A DNA stretch of 64,000 nucleotides from Hippophae tibetana (Eukaryota; Streptophyta; Magnoliopsida; Rosales; Elaeagnaceae): positions 5,778,501 to 5,842,500 of the forward strand of contig JAZDXN010000029.1 of NCBI GenBank assembly GCA_037013495.1, read 5' to 3'. This document shows positions 45,419 through 57,656 of the stretch, one piece after another; position 1 is the first letter of the stretch, and each line of letters starts with the position of its first letter. A program made the position numbers and the translations under genes. Under the pieces are notes generated by a model, which made no database searches, was not told the origin of the DNA, and saw nothing but the letters and a program-made list of their open reading frames with translations.

Positions 45419-46182
45419 AGAATAACATATCGTTATAAATTTCAAATAGAGCTATCATGATATCAAATATAAAATAACTCAAGGAAGTATTGAATGAATT
45501 TATTTAAGAGTTAAATCATGATCAAAAAGTTCCCTAAATGAATCACAAGGCATGGATGGAGCCAGTCAATGAAATGAGAGCAATTCAGGATTTTAAAGAA
45601 GTGTCATGGCTTAAGTAATAGCCCATCATGGCCCGGGGTTCTTGGGAAGATTTGGAATCATGTAGAAATATATGCCCTACAATAGAGGAAAAGAGCACTG
45701 TGATAAGACTCTTTTTGATGTCCATCCACTCACCAGCCTCTAGACCATATAACAGTATGGATTTCTGGTCACCATGGCCCATATAGATTAATTTGTAATT
45801 TTCTCGCATTCATAATTTAATGTCTATTATTTAGTTTCCTTTCTTAAGGTTTATTTGTAGTTTCTATATATATCATTATGGTACCTCCTGTGAAGAATTA
45901 ACTCATATTTCATATATTTTGATATAATATCAAAGTTAAGAGTTTTAATGCTCTTTGTTCCTTTACAAACTTACTTATCAAAGGATTTTCAAATCTTATG
46001 GCATCCTTCATCTTTGCATAATTAGTGAGCAATATCTATTGAGTCAAGATGAATGTTGTAATATGTATACTAGTTTTCTACGATATATTTCAATTTCATT
46101 GTTGTGTCTTTAGCCATGTCTCTAGTAGTTCTTAAACCATATCACGTTTGGGAGTTTCAAGGATAGTGTTCTTTGGTTCACA
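45419..46182 (+). repeat. 5' LTR of Reina-like element 2
   Basis: Aligns with 51383-52024 through most of its length. Its first bases have lost the canonical TG (AGAATAAC). It contains a 100-bp stretch near 45660-45790 that the 3' copy lacks or has lost. Confidence 0.75.
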
Positions 46183-46187
46183 TCATT

Positions 46188-46199
46188 TCGTATCAAAGA
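46188..46199 (+). other. Degenerate primer-binding site
   Basis: TCGTATCAAAGA matches the Met-tRNA site TGGTATCAGAGC at 10 of 12 positions, five bases inside the LTR. Confidence 0.6.
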
Positions 46200-47185
46200 T
46201 CTAGGTTCTAATTTTAGATTTCTATTCTTTTGTTTCATTATTTTATCTTTGTGTTCTATAAATTTCATATATGTTTTCCAGAATTTTTTCTTCTTATTTC
46301 AATTAATTTCTTGAAATTTTTTGTGTATTTCATACTGTAAATTTATAGATTTTTTTATTATTTCAGTTAATGTTTTGAAAAAAAAATTATGTGTTAACTT
46401 CATATCATAAACTTCCATATTTATTCCTTGTTTCAGTTAATTTTCTTGAAAATTTTGGTGATAGTTTCATATCATAATTTGCAGAATTCGTATTGTAATT
46501 TCTATATTAGTTTTTGAAGTTTTGTGTGATATTTTCATATCATAATTTCTATTATTGTTTTCTTGATTTGTAAGCATATATTTTTAAATAAAAAAGAGAG
46601 TATAGATCTACAAAAAAAAAAGCTTGAAATATCTACAAAAACAAAATTATATAGTCAAAAGACTTTCAAAAATTTTATTCTAAGAAGTCTACTTTATTAT
46701 TATTATTCATCATTTGTGTCCTAAATTTTCCTTGAACAATTAATACACTTGTATTTTTACTACCCCCTCTTGTTTCAATTCTTGCCTAATTCTAGCTTTA
46801 GAATTCTAAACACCTTAAGTTTGTTACATTGTGCTTTGACTTGTTAGGATATTGTGAACTACCATTGGTGATAGTGAATTTTACATTATTTAAAATACCT
46901 AAAGGTTTTATTTGCTTAGAAGCTAAGGAAGCTTAAGCAATCAACTTGAGCGCCAAACATGAGAGTTAGGTGAGAGGATTTAATTTGTATTATTAACATC
47001 TTATTGTGTTAGTTGTTTCATAATGTCCAAGAGTAACAGATAGAACAATCCCAAAGAAAGACATGATACAACATTCATGATAATGGATTTGCAACAAGCA
47101 ATTGAAATAGTGAAGGCAGTAATGGTAAATATGAATGATATGATAGAGAGCAAGAAACCATAATAGCCTATTTACAATAGGGAGT
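46200..47185 (+). other. Leader between primer-binding site and gag, Reina-like element 2
   Basis: AT-rich untranslated leader of about 1 kb with several diverged repeats of a TTTCAGTTAATTTTCTTGAAA-like word (46305-46540). No ORF recognised. Confidence 0.5.
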
Positions 47186-48060
47186 TCCAAATGTTATGGG
47201 ACTATATAGACAAGCTCATATAGAGAAAGATCCTAAAGATGGTAACTGGGAGGAAAACGGAAACTTTGAGGAAGAAGACAAAATGGTACCTATAGAAATG
47301 AGGTATGGAAATAGAGGAGGTAGAAATGGAAGGGGATGTATATGGAGACCACCTCTTAGGCCACATGATGGGTTTGATGGGAACTTGGGAAGCATAAAAA
47401 TAAAGATGCAACCTTTCCAAGGAAAGAATGATCCTGAATTATACTTTGAATGGGATAAAAAGGTGGAGCACATCTTTGAATGCCATAATTATACATAAGA
47501 TAAAAAAGGTAAATTTTGTTATCATTGAATTTATTGATTATGCATTGAATTTGTAGGTTCAATTAATGATTAGTAGGAGAAGGAACCATGAAAGGCCAAT
47601 TAACAATTGGAAATAAATGAATGTTATCATAAGAAAAAGGGTTCATTCCTAGTTGTTACTAAAGAGAACTACACTAGAAATCCCAAAGGCTTAATCAAGG
47701 ATTTAAGATAGTATATGAATACTATAAAAAATGGAGCTTCAATGATAAGGGATAATGTAGATAAGGATAGGGAGGCCACAATGACTCAATTTTTGAGTGG
47801 GTTGAATCAAGATATTGCCAACATTGTGAAACTTCATCGTTATGTAGAATTGGAAGCCATTGTCCACATGGTAATTAAAGTGGAAAGAAAACTAAGAAAA
47901 AAGAGTAACCAGTCACTACCACCAAAGACAAGTCCTTCACACCGAAATTGAATCTTACTACATCTTGGTAATCTAATTGGAAAAAAGATGAAGACATGAG
48001 TTCCAAGCCTAGATTCAAACCATTCAAAGCCAAAGAGGTAGAGATAAATAATGATAAGGT
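47186..48060 (+). pseudogene. Gag of Reina-like element 2
   Basis: Frames 47196-47498 (MQPFQGKNDPELYFEWDKKV, EHIFECHNY) and 47715-47951 (TQFLSGLNQDIANIVKLHRY, VELEAIVHMVIKVERKL) are characteristic of the gag of this lineage. A 200-bp broken stretch lies between them. A CCHC knuckle is not intact. Confidence 0.75.
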
Positions 48061-48159
48061 AAAATTGAACCCCTAACTCATAACATGATATTAAGTGTTT
48101 TCATTATCTTAGTAGGGATCATGTAGCATCTCAATGTCCAAACAAGAGAACAATGATAA

Positions 48160-49010
48160 CACAAGGAAATGGGTAAGTGGGAACTAATGATGAAAGTGAA
48201 GATGAAGAAATTCCTTCACTAGAGGAGGCTAGTGATGAGGAAATAGGTGTTATGGATGGTGAAACGCTTGTGATAAGGAGAGCCTTAAGTTCTCAAATCA
48301 AAGATAATGACATGGAACAACAAAGAGAAAACATATTTTATACAAGGTGTCATGTAAGCAATAAAGTATGTAATGTCATTATTGATGAGGGAAGTTGCAC
48401 TAGGTTAGCTAGCACTACCCTATTTGAGAAGTTAGGGTTGACAATGATTAAACATTCTAGGCCTTATAAGTTGTGATGTTTGAATGGCAGTGGAGAAGTA
48501 AGAGTACATAGGTAGTATTAATGTCCTTCTCTTTCGAAGAGTACAAAGATGAAGTGTTGTGTTGTGTGATGTTATTCCAAAAAGTACAAAGATGAAGTGT
48601 TGTGTGATGTGATTCAAATGCAAGATGGGAATATCTTGTTAGGTAAGCCATGAAAATATGATAGGAAGGTTACACATGATGGGTATAGGAACAACTACTC
48701 TTTTTTGAAAAATGGTAGAAATATTATACTTATACCTCTTACTCTCACACATTTCTTTGAAGACTAGGTGAAAATGACAAAAGAAAAAGAGATAGAAAAA
48801 GGAAAGAGTGGAAAAGAGAAAGAAAGAAGGAGACAAGGGTGAGAAAAAATAAAAGAATGAAAAAGAAAGAGAGAATAATGACAGAAAAGAAGAGAGTGGG
48901 AAGGAATGAGAGAATAAAAATGTGAGCTTTTATACTAAGGCAAGTAAAGTCAACCGAGTTATTTATGTACATTGACCTATACTTATACTTCTGTAAAAGA
49001 AGGCTAATTT
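48160..49010 (+). pseudogene. Protease region and lysine-rich linker of Reina-like element 2
   Basis: The protease segment reads CNVIIDEGSCTRLASTTLFE (catalytic D-G-S altered to D-E-G-S) at 48.37-48.44 kb. It is followed by a tandem duplication of about 46 bp (AGTACAAAGATGAAGTGTTG at 48540 and 48587). The purine-rich stretch 48775-48910 is the Lys/Glu-rich linker usually found before reverse transcriptase in these elements, so it is not simple-sequence expansion alone. Confidence 0.65.
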
Positions 49011-49039
49011 TCTACTAACAACCTTAATACTTCTTTACC

Positions 49040-49929
49040 TAGTGATATTGTTTCTTTGTCACAAGAATTTGAAGATATGTTTCCTAAGGAGATTCCTGAT
49101 GGTGTGCTACCAATTAAAGGAATTGGGCATCAAATTGACTTCATACCAGCAACATCCCTTCCAAATAGACCAGCCTATAGAACCAACCTAGAAGACACCA
49201 AGGAGATTCATAGGTAGGTTGAGGAGTACTTGACAAAAGGTTAAGCGAGGGAAAGTTTAAGCCTGTGTACAATTCTAATGCTACTTGTGCCTAAGAAAGA
49301 TGATTCAAGTTGGATGTGTGTTGATTGTCGAGCCATCAACAACATTACGGTAAAGTATAAACATCCTATTCTTAGGTTAGATGACATGTTATATGAATTG
49401 CATGGTTCTTACATTTTTACTAAAATGGATTTGAAAAGAGGATACCACAAAATTAGGATGAAAGATCGAGGGTGATGAGTGGAAAACTACATTTAAGACT
49501 AACCATGGTTTGTATGAATAATTTGTTATGTCATTTGGTTTAAACAATGCACCTAGCACTTTTATGATAATTATGAATCATGTTTTATATGCATTTATTG
49601 GAAAATTTATGATCGTTTACTTTAATGATATCCTTATTTACCATAAAAATTTAGAAGAACATGTTTCACATTTGCGATGTATACTTGAGGTACTAAGAAA
49701 GGAAAAATTATATGCTAACCTAAAAAAGTGTTATTTTTGTATGGAGATATTAGTTTTTCTTAGTTATGTTGTTAGTTCTAAGAGTATAGAGGTGGATGAA
49801 GAAAATGTGAAAGCTATTGGAGAATGGCCTAAACCTAAGTTTGTTGCCAAGGTAATGAGTTTTTACCATAGATTTGTTAAATATTTTAGTACATTAGTTG
49901 TACCTTTAACTAAGGTCATTAAAAATTGA
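49040..49929 (+). pseudogene. Reverse transcriptase of Reina-like element 2
   Basis: Starts with EIPDGVLPIKGIGHQIDF-like sequence near 49.09 kb, then [20 protein letters not shown] (49278 on), [16 protein letters not shown], and after a frameshift [18 protein letters not shown] and [13 protein letters not shown]. The active site YFDD is changed to YFND. The frame stops at 49929, where RNase H should begin. Confidence 0.8.
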
Positions 49930-50026
49930 TTTAAGTAGGGCAAGGAATAGGAAAGATCTTTTTACATGATAAAAGAAGTATTATATTCTTCACCTGTTTT
50001 AGCTTGACCTATGATGACAAGGTAAG

Positions 50027-51382
50027 TTGAACAGAAGGCATGCCAAATGGATGGAATTCATCGAGATATTTCCTTATGTAATTAAATACAAGGGAGGTAA
50101 GGAAAAAATAGTAACTGATGCTTTATCTCAGAGTTATGCTTTACTTTTCACATTAAATGCTAAATTGCTAGAATTTGAATATATTAAGGAAATGTATGCC
50201 ATTGATCATGATTTTTTTTCTATTTACAATGCATGTGACAAGGCTAATTTTGATAAGTTTTACAAATAGATGAGTATTTATTTAAAGAAAAAAAGTGTGT
50301 ATACTTGAATATTATATGCGTGAACTTTTAGTTAAGGAGACTCATAAGGGAGGGTTAATAGAATACATTTGTGTCAAAAATACTTTAGAAATTTTTCATA
50401 GACATTTTTATTGGCCAAAAATGAGGTAGGATTTAGAAATAATATGTTGTAGATGCATTACTTATAGACAAGCCAAGCCTAAGATGCTACCCTAAGGACT
50501 GTATACACTCTTACCTATTACTAGCACACCTTGGATAGATATTTCTATGGACTTTATTTTAGGACTACCTAGGTCAAAAAAGGGTAGAGTCTCAATTTTT
50601 GTGGTTGTAGATAGGTTTTCTAAAATGATACATTTCATAGCATGTCATAAAAGCAATGATGTAACTAATATAGAGGAGTTATTCTTTAGGAAGCTTGTTA
50701 GGCTACATGGGTAGAAAAGAGTATTGTGTCTCATTGAGATGTTAAATTCCTAAGTTACTTTTGGGAGACTCTATAGGTTAAGTTGGGAATGAAAATCTTA
50801 TTTTCTACTACTTGGCATCCCCAAATTTATGGTAAAATGAAAATAGTCAATAGAACTTTGTTCACTTTGTTTCGAGTTGTGATACAAAAAGATTTTGAAA
50901 AACATGGAGGATTGTTTGCCTTTTGTTGAGTTTTCTTTTAATAGGAGTATGCATTCAGCCACTCACCATTCACCATTTAAATTTTTTTTATGCTTTTAAC
51001 CATTTACTCCTATGGATTTGGTACCTTTTCCTATTTTAGAAATAATTGACTTAGATGGTAAAAGGAAAGCTGAAATGATCAAGAACCCACATGAAAGAAT
51101 TTATAAATGTATTGAAAAGAAGAATAAGAGATATGTTTCCAAAGTTAACAAGGGATGGGAGTCATTTTTGAACACGATGATTATGTTTGTCTATATATGA
51201 GGAAAGAATGGTTCCCTAAAAAATAATTATCCAAGTTACAACCTAGAAGAGATGGATCATTCCAAGTTATTGAACGGATTAATGACAATGCCTACAAGTT
51301 AGATCTTCTAGGTGAGTATAATGTTAACACTTCTTTCAATTTTTTTGATCTTTCAAGGTCGAATCCTTTTGAAGAGAGGGAA
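50027..51382 (+). pseudogene. Integrase of Reina-like element 2
   Basis: After an RNase H tail (WMEFIEIFPYVIKYKGGKEK, VTDALSQ) come the integrase zinc finger (ETHKGGL, HFYWPKM, CRCITYRQAKPK at 50.33-50.49 kb), the core ([17 protein letters not shown]-like at 50.54-50.58 kb, [20 protein letters not shown]), and the C-terminal part ending NPFEERE just before the LTR purine tract GAAGAGAGGGAA (51371-51382). Frameshifts and stops break it into pieces. Confidence 0.75.
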
Positions 51383-52024
51383 TGATGAAAATAATGGATC
51401 ATACAAATTTTGAGTGGACTTATCATGAGATCAAAGAAAAAAAACTCAAGAAAGCAATGAATTGACTTATTCAAGATTTAAATCATGATAAAAAAGTGCC
51501 CCAAATAAGTCATAAGGTAAGGGAGCCAGTTAATGAAATGAAAGCAACTCTAGATTTTAAAGGTACTCTATGGCTCGAGTAATATCCCACGGTGGCCAGG
51601 GGCTCTCAAAAAGATTTGGAATTCATACAAAAAAATGCATGTTATCGCGTTCAACATTTCTCATCTATTGTTTCTTTCCTTTCTTAGGGTTTATTAGTAG
51701 TAGTCATATTTATAATATTATGGTGCCATCAATGAAGAATTACCTCAGATTTCATATATTTTTATATAATATCAAAGTTTAGAGCTTTAATGCTCTTTCT
51801 TCCTTTACAAACCAACTTATCAAGAGATTTGTAAACATTATGACGTCCTATAATCTTTGCATCATTGGTGAGTAATATCCATTGAGTCAAGATGAGTACT
51901 TTAATCTGAATATTAGTTTTCTGGGATTTATTTCAATTTTTTGTTGGGTCTTTGGCCATGTCACTTGTAGTTTTCAAACCATATCATGTTTATGGGTTTT
52001 AAGGACCATATTCTCATGTTCGTA
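51383..52024 (+). repeat. 3' LTR of Reina-like element 2
   Basis: Begins TGATGAAAATAATGG directly after the purine tract and ends GTTCGTA before the TAATT duplication. 642 bp. Confidence 0.8.
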
Positions 52025-52029
52025 TAATT

Positions 52030-52254
52030 TGTTGAGACTTATGTAATTTTTTTCCCATTTTCTCATGGTAATATGTTGTTGTTTCCTAAATAAAATTGTT
52101 TTGAAAATGTTGAATATCTTTTGCAAATAAGAGATATCCCAAATTTAATAGATTTTCATAAAAAGTATATTTCTAAATAATATATTTTTTCTATAAATGT
52201 GAATTAAAAACCTCTATCTTTTTTATTTCACATGCTCATTTTCAAGGCGTGACA
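52030..52254 (+). mobile_element. 3' LTR of the Tekay-like element, right part
   Basis: Continues after the second TAATT and ends TTCAAGGCGTGACA, an LTR end commonly seen in plant Tekay-type elements (family knowledge). The end at 52254 is inferred, as no second LTR copy is available for comparison. Confidence 0.6.
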
Positions 52255-53094
52255 TAATTATTGGAAAGTAACCTGAATTTGATAATCTTGTCAAAAATTT
52301 CTTTAGATTCAAGAAATTCGTCAAAATCTAACAAAGTTATCGAAAATTTTAACAAATTAAGGTAATAGTTGTCAAAAAGTTCATTAGAGGCTAGCAAACC
52401 TCATAGTAGGTGTTATTCTATTTTTGTTTCATGTTAAGCTCACAATTATGACATTTTGTCTGTAAAAAATACTAAATGTACATAATATTATACTAAAATT
52501 TTCACTCTTACACTAATTATAATATATCGTGTGGTAGAATTTTCTTAAAGCATGAACAACATTATCATTTTTAAAGTTACTTTGACATGTCACACCAATT
52601 AGTGTGAATACAAATAAAAATTTATGTCTTTTGCATTCCTATTTAGTCTTATTCTTGTATGAGTAAGAGAGAAATTGCATGAATCAAACAAAGTAATGCT
52701 TGATCTTAAAATAAAAGGAGGGAAATTATGTTATTTTGGAAATAACGGAAGTGATTGAATTAAAAAATGCATTTAGTTACATAAGGAAGGCTAACAACGC
52801 ATAAAATGTTACATATATTTGCAATTATACTAATTAAAATGTTGCATTAACAAAATAAGTCTATAAATAATAAAGTTATTTATTTTCATAAAAATTATGA
52901 CCCGAAACTAGTATAATATTATAACTATTGTGGGTTCTATTATTTAAAAATGTCCAACTAGCTTTGCCGTGGGGAGAAATGTTAATATTATATAAATTTT
53001 TACTCTATTTTGCACTCACGTCTCTTCTATCATGTCTGTAGTAAATAATACATAAACAAACGATTTAAGAATAAAATTATTTTATTAAAATTAG

Positions 53095-53097
<3 letters not shown>
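52255..53097. other. AT-rich unassigned stretch
   Basis: No ORF or domain. Repeated words such as TTAGA-TTC and GTCAAAA occur near 52290-52400. Part of it may belong to the LTR of the copia element on the right. Confidence 0.4.

Positions 53098-53169
<72 letters not shown>
53097..53169. repeat. Long (AT)n microsatellite
   Basis: About 70 bp of uninterrupted AT dinucleotides. Shorter runs lie at 53590-53618, 58577-58597, 58670-58687 and 29578-29606. Confidence 0.9.
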
Positions 53170-53173
<4 letters not shown>

Positions 53174-53199
53174 ATACAAAATTCAAATAAGAAAAGAGA

Positions 53200-53827
53200 A
53201 AATAATAATCGAGATCTATGTATCACACAATATCCTTAAGATAATTTTTTGTTTACTGTGAGTTTTTGAAAACGATGGAAACGTATCTTCCATGATATAA
53301 CGATTAAAAAATAATAAATTTACACCACAATTTATTATTCCACAACTTTAAAATTTTCAAACTCTATTAAAGAAACTTAACTCTAGATAGGAAATATAGA
53401 ACAAAAAAATAAAAATAATTTTTCTTTTACCTTTCTGTACAACCCCTTTTTTATTTTATTATTTTCTCTTTCTTCTTTTCTTTTCTTTTTATTTTTCCTT
53501 TTCTCTTTCTTCTCTTTCCCTTCTTCTCTTTTATTCTCAATGCTTCTCTTCTTCTCTGTTTTTCTCTGTTTTTCCTTTTTCTCTGAACAAGTATATATAT
53601 ATATATATATATATATATCCCCATAAGAAAAGGAAAAAATTACTTCAATTCAGAAACGGAAAAGATCTTTTTTAATTCAGAAATGGATGTAGAAGGAAAG
53701 AGAAATTGAAATAGAAAAACAGAAGCTGAGAAATTGATGGAGAGAAATAGCAAATTGAAGAAATTGAAACAAAAATTGAAGATAAAGAGAGCCATTTTCT
53801 AACAATTTTAATTCATAATTTCTAACA
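53200..53827 (-). mobile_element. 3' LTR of Tork-like copia element (approximate)
   Basis: On the minus strand the LTR begins TGTTAGAAATTATG at 53827, directly after the purine tract ATGTGAGGGAT. It has a (TA)n-type TATA region at 53590-53618 and then a strongly purine-rich (GA) leader at 53590-53440. The low-coordinate end was not found; 53200 is a guess and it may extend past the (AT)n run. Confidence 0.55.
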
Positions 53828-54357
53828 ATCCCTCACATGAATAAAAATGAACATAGATTTTAAATCAAATTTTGACACGAAAAATAGAGTTAAACAAATT
53901 GAAACCTGCATAGGATAGGTAGGTTTTATCCTTTGAACCTTCCTTTGTGAAAGTATATTTACCATACTCATAGACCAGTAGACGCAATGTCCTTTAAATG
54001 TTCTACCGTTTATGTAAATGATGACATACTTAACACAAGAATCTTTCAGGACATAATTCAGTTCTCACTGTTATGTTCATTTCGGCTATGAACATATACC
54101 TAGTTCTGTGAGAGTCTCTAAATAATTGAGCCCTTCTATAAAAAGTAACTGCATACTCTGCTCGATATTTTATACATAAGAAACATTAAAAACTTTAACT
54201 TATCTTGTATCTTACTAGTATCACTGATTTCATCATAGGAATGGAATTGAGGGTAAACCCTCATAATGATCTCAAGAAGTCTTTACAATTAGGTTGTCCC
54301 TTTGAACCTATATCTTGGGATCTCCAATCAAATAGGTAGGGTTTCCTTTGTAAATCC

Positions 54358-55835
54358 TTATTCATTTGTGGGCTTCAGTCTCATTCCTCTTGATGACTTA
54401 TCAACTAACTCTCGATTTAACCCTTTAGTTAAGGGACCGACTATATCCTTTGACTTCACATAGTCAATAAAGATAACCCAAGTTAAAAGTAGTTGTCTAA
54501 TGGTATTATGTCTACGACATATATGTCGAGACTTACCATTGTACATATTGTTTTGTGCCCAACCAATAGCAGATTAACTATCACAATGAATACATATTAT
54601 AGGTACATGATTCACCCACTTAGGAATATCCTCTAAGAAATTGCAAAGCCATTTGGCTTCTTTGCCACATTTATCCAAAATGATGAACTCAGATTCCATC
54701 ATCAATCTTGCAATGCATGTCTATTTATAGGACTTTCATGAAACAGTTGCACCACCTAGCATGAATACATATCCACTGGTATACTTTGAGTCCTTCATAT
54801 ATGATATCCAATTTGCATCACTATATCCTTCTAATATAGTTGGATATCTTGTGTACTGCAGTCCACAACTATGTGTATATCTTAAATATCTAAGTAGTCT
54901 TGTAATACATTTCCAATGATCAGATCCTAGATTACTAGTATATCTACTTAGATTTCTTACAGCGTAGGCTATATCTGGTCTCGTATAACTCATCAAGTAC
55001 ATAAGACTTCCTATCACTCTAAAATATTCTATTTTAGACACACTCTCACTTTTATTCTTGGATAGGTGTATATTTACATCTACTGGTATTCTCATAATTC
55101 CAAAATCACCCTTGTTAAATCTCTCAAATATTTTGTCAACATAATGACATTGACTTAGAATGAAACCGATTGATACCCTTGATATCTTAATTCTCATAAT
55201 TACATCAGCAAGCCCCATGTCTTTCATATCAAACCTTGAATTTAACATAGATTTAGTATATTTGATTATTTGATCATTACTACCCACAATTAGTATGTCA
55301 TCGACGTAAAGACACAAGATAACATAACCATCTTATTTTTCCTTGATATATACACATTTATCACATTTAATGATTTTAAATCCATTTGTCCTTATGACAT
55401 TGTCAAATTTTTCATACCATTGGTTTGGTGCTTATTTTAAGCATTATAAAGACTTTACTTATTTACAGACCTTTCCTTCTTTCCTTAGGCATGAAAAACC
55501 CTTGGGTTGGTCCATATAGATTTCTTCATCTAACTCTCCATTTAGAAAGGTTTTCTTTACATCCATTTGATGTATTTCAAGATTTTATAGAGCAACAATA
55601 GCAAATATCATCCGTATAGATGTTATTCTCGTCACATGAGAATAAGTATCAAAGTAATCAAGTCTATGTCGTTGTTTGTATCCCTTAATTACAAGCCTGG
55701 CCTTGTACTTATCAATTGATCCATCTGATTTATTTTTTCTTGTGAAAATCCACTTAGACCCTAGTATTTTACTACTTTGAGGTAAATCAGCTAGTTCCCA
55801 AGTGCGATTTTGCATAATGAACTCCAATTTTACTA
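54358..55835 (-). pseudogene. Copia reverse transcriptase and RNase H (Tork-like)
   Basis: From the right: start of reverse transcriptase at 55827 (WELADLPQSSKILGSKWIFT, DKYKARLVIKGYKQ), a break at 55.3-55.58 kb, then 55317-54736 ([13 protein letters not shown] with an intact [59 protein letters not shown]) and RNase H to 54358 (MYNGKSRHICRRHNTIRQLL, IDYVKSKDIVGPLTKGL). Stops near 54.55-54.73 kb. The same lineage as the remnant at 9820-10450. Confidence 0.85.
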
Positions 55836-57110
55836 TTAATGGCTTCTTGCCATTTAGGACCTTCAGAAGAATTCAAAACCTCTTCATAGGTTTGAGGTTC
55901 ACTTTCTAGCAAGTATGTCAAAAAATCTGGACCATAAGACGTTTCTGTCCTAGCCCTCTTGCTACATATAAGTTCAACCTCAAACTCATCCTCAGCCTCT
56001 TGTTCGCGTTCTTTGTTTCGAGTATTTTCATTCATAGTCTCATACGTTCATTTAGGTGAACTTGATTCTCCTTGAGATATTCTCCTTAAGATTTACCTAG
56101 AAATACATATTCAAAGAACAATGCATTCCTTGATTCCATTATCGTGTTCTTGTGTATGTTTGGGATCTTTGACTCATGTACAAGAAACCGATAAGTACTA
56201 CTATTATGTGCATATCCAATAAAGATGAATCCATTGTTTTTGGACCTCTCTTCACCTTCTTAGGTATAGGTACAACCACTTTTGCAAGACACTCCCATAC
56301 TCGTAAGTATTTATAGGAAGGTACCCTTCTTTTAAATAATTCATACGGTGTCTTATGTGATTTTTTTCGAGGTACCATATTTAATAGATAATTAGTTGAC
56401 AAAATAGCTTCCCTCACAAGTTTTGTTGTAACCCAGAACTTAATTGCATTGTATTCATCATTTCTTTCAAGTTAGGATTCTTAAGTTCAGTAACTCCATT
56501 TTGCTGAGGTGAATAAGGTGGTGTGGTTTCATGAATAACTCTATGTTGTGCACAAAATTCACCAAATGGTGCCTCATATTCACCATCACAATCACTATGT
56601 AGTACCTTGATATTCTTGTTGAGTTGATTCTCAACTTCTATTTTATAAAGAATAAATTTCTCTATAGCTTCATCTTTTCTTTTAAGCAAATACACATAAC
56701 AATATTTCATGGTATCATGACAAAAGTAATAAAATACTTATTGTCACCCTTTTATTGAAGAAATTTCAAATCATATAGATCGTTATGGATTAATTCAAAG
56801 GGTTCAAAATAACTTTTAATGGAATGAAATGATGACCTAGTCATTTTTGCCTCAACACAAGTCTCACACTTATACTTTGAATCTATTTGGAATGTGGGTA
56901 TATGTTCCATTTTAATTAGTTTACACAATGTATCGTGATTAACATGCCCTAGTCTACCATGCCACAAGTTGGAAGACACAAGAAAATAAGCAGAATAATT
57001 AATCTTATTAATATTCTTAGCTTTTATAATCATTACATGGAACTTAAATAGCATATTAAATACATGTCCCTTTCCTACAAACATCCCATTTTTGTCACAT
57101 TGACCTTATC
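55836..57110 (-). pseudogene. Copia integrase (Tork-like)
   Basis: 57084-56752: the GAG-pre-integrase zinc finger (WHGRLGHVNHDTLCKLIK, KCETCVEAKMTRSSF). 56710-56414: the core (VLHSDCDGEYEAPFGEFC, TTPPYSPQQNGVTELKNPN), where the catalytic E of NGVAER is changed (NGVTELK keeps an E one place on). 56417-56139: the C-terminal core (YLLNMVPRKKSHKTPYELF). 56035-55787: the linker to reverse transcriptase. Several frameshifts. Confidence 0.82.
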
Positions 57111-57251
57111 AGATTCAAACACCATCCAAAAGCTATGCTTGTTTAGCAATGAGCCAGAAAGAAGATTCTTATGGATGTATGGCACATAGACTACATTGTT
57201 TAATGTAATCTCCTTCATAGAGGTCATCTTCAATTTGACTTGGCCTTACCC

Positions 57252-57650
57252 TTAAATACCTGATATGGTAGAATTTCCCATGAAAAGCTTCTCTCCATCT
57301 TTCAATGTTTCAAAATAAGTGCATAGCCTCTTATTTGAGCATACGTGCCTTGTTACACCAGTGTCAATCCACCATTCCTTTGGGTTTGATCCTACCAAGT
57401 TTACCTCAGAAATGACAGCACACAAGTCAATGTTGGATTTATCATAAGTGATGTCATCAGCCATGTATGCCTCACGGTTTCTATTTCTGTTTGGAAACCT
57501 ACAATTTGGGGCTTTATGCCCTATCCTCTTATAGTTAAAACAAATCCCTCTGAAGCTTTACTTCTTAAAAGTTGCTTCTTTAGGTCCCAATTTATACCTT
57601 TTACCAAGCTTTCCCTTTCTCTTATTCTTATTGTTTTTGGAACTTTGACT
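57252..57650 (-). pseudogene. Copia protease and gag zinc knuckle (Tork-like)
   Basis: The protease segment reads WWIDTGVTRHVCSNKRL with catalytic D-T-G (57384 region). Upstream, near 57545-57505, a knuckle CFNYKRIGHKAPNC has the second Cys replaced by Tyr. Gag continues to the element C LTR at 57657 (MSQSSKNNKNKRKGK). The rest of gag lies beyond the insertion, outside the window. Confidence 0.8.
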
Positions 57651-57656
57651 CATCGG

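Larger units (their letters stand above)
45419..52024 (+). mobile_element. Reina-like gypsy element 2 inserted in the Tekay-like LTR
   Basis: Flanked by the 5-bp duplication TAATT (45414-45418 and 52025-52029). The LTRs are 45419-46182 and 51383-52024; between them lie gag, protease, reverse transcriptase and integrase remnants in + orientation. The RNase H core is deleted near 49.93-50.03 kb. Confidence 0.85.

Noticed and set aside
48745-48972. Leu/Ser/Phe-rich minus-strand ORF resembling membrane segments
   Set aside because: It is the antisense of the purine-rich Lys/Glu linker of the gypsy polyprotein.
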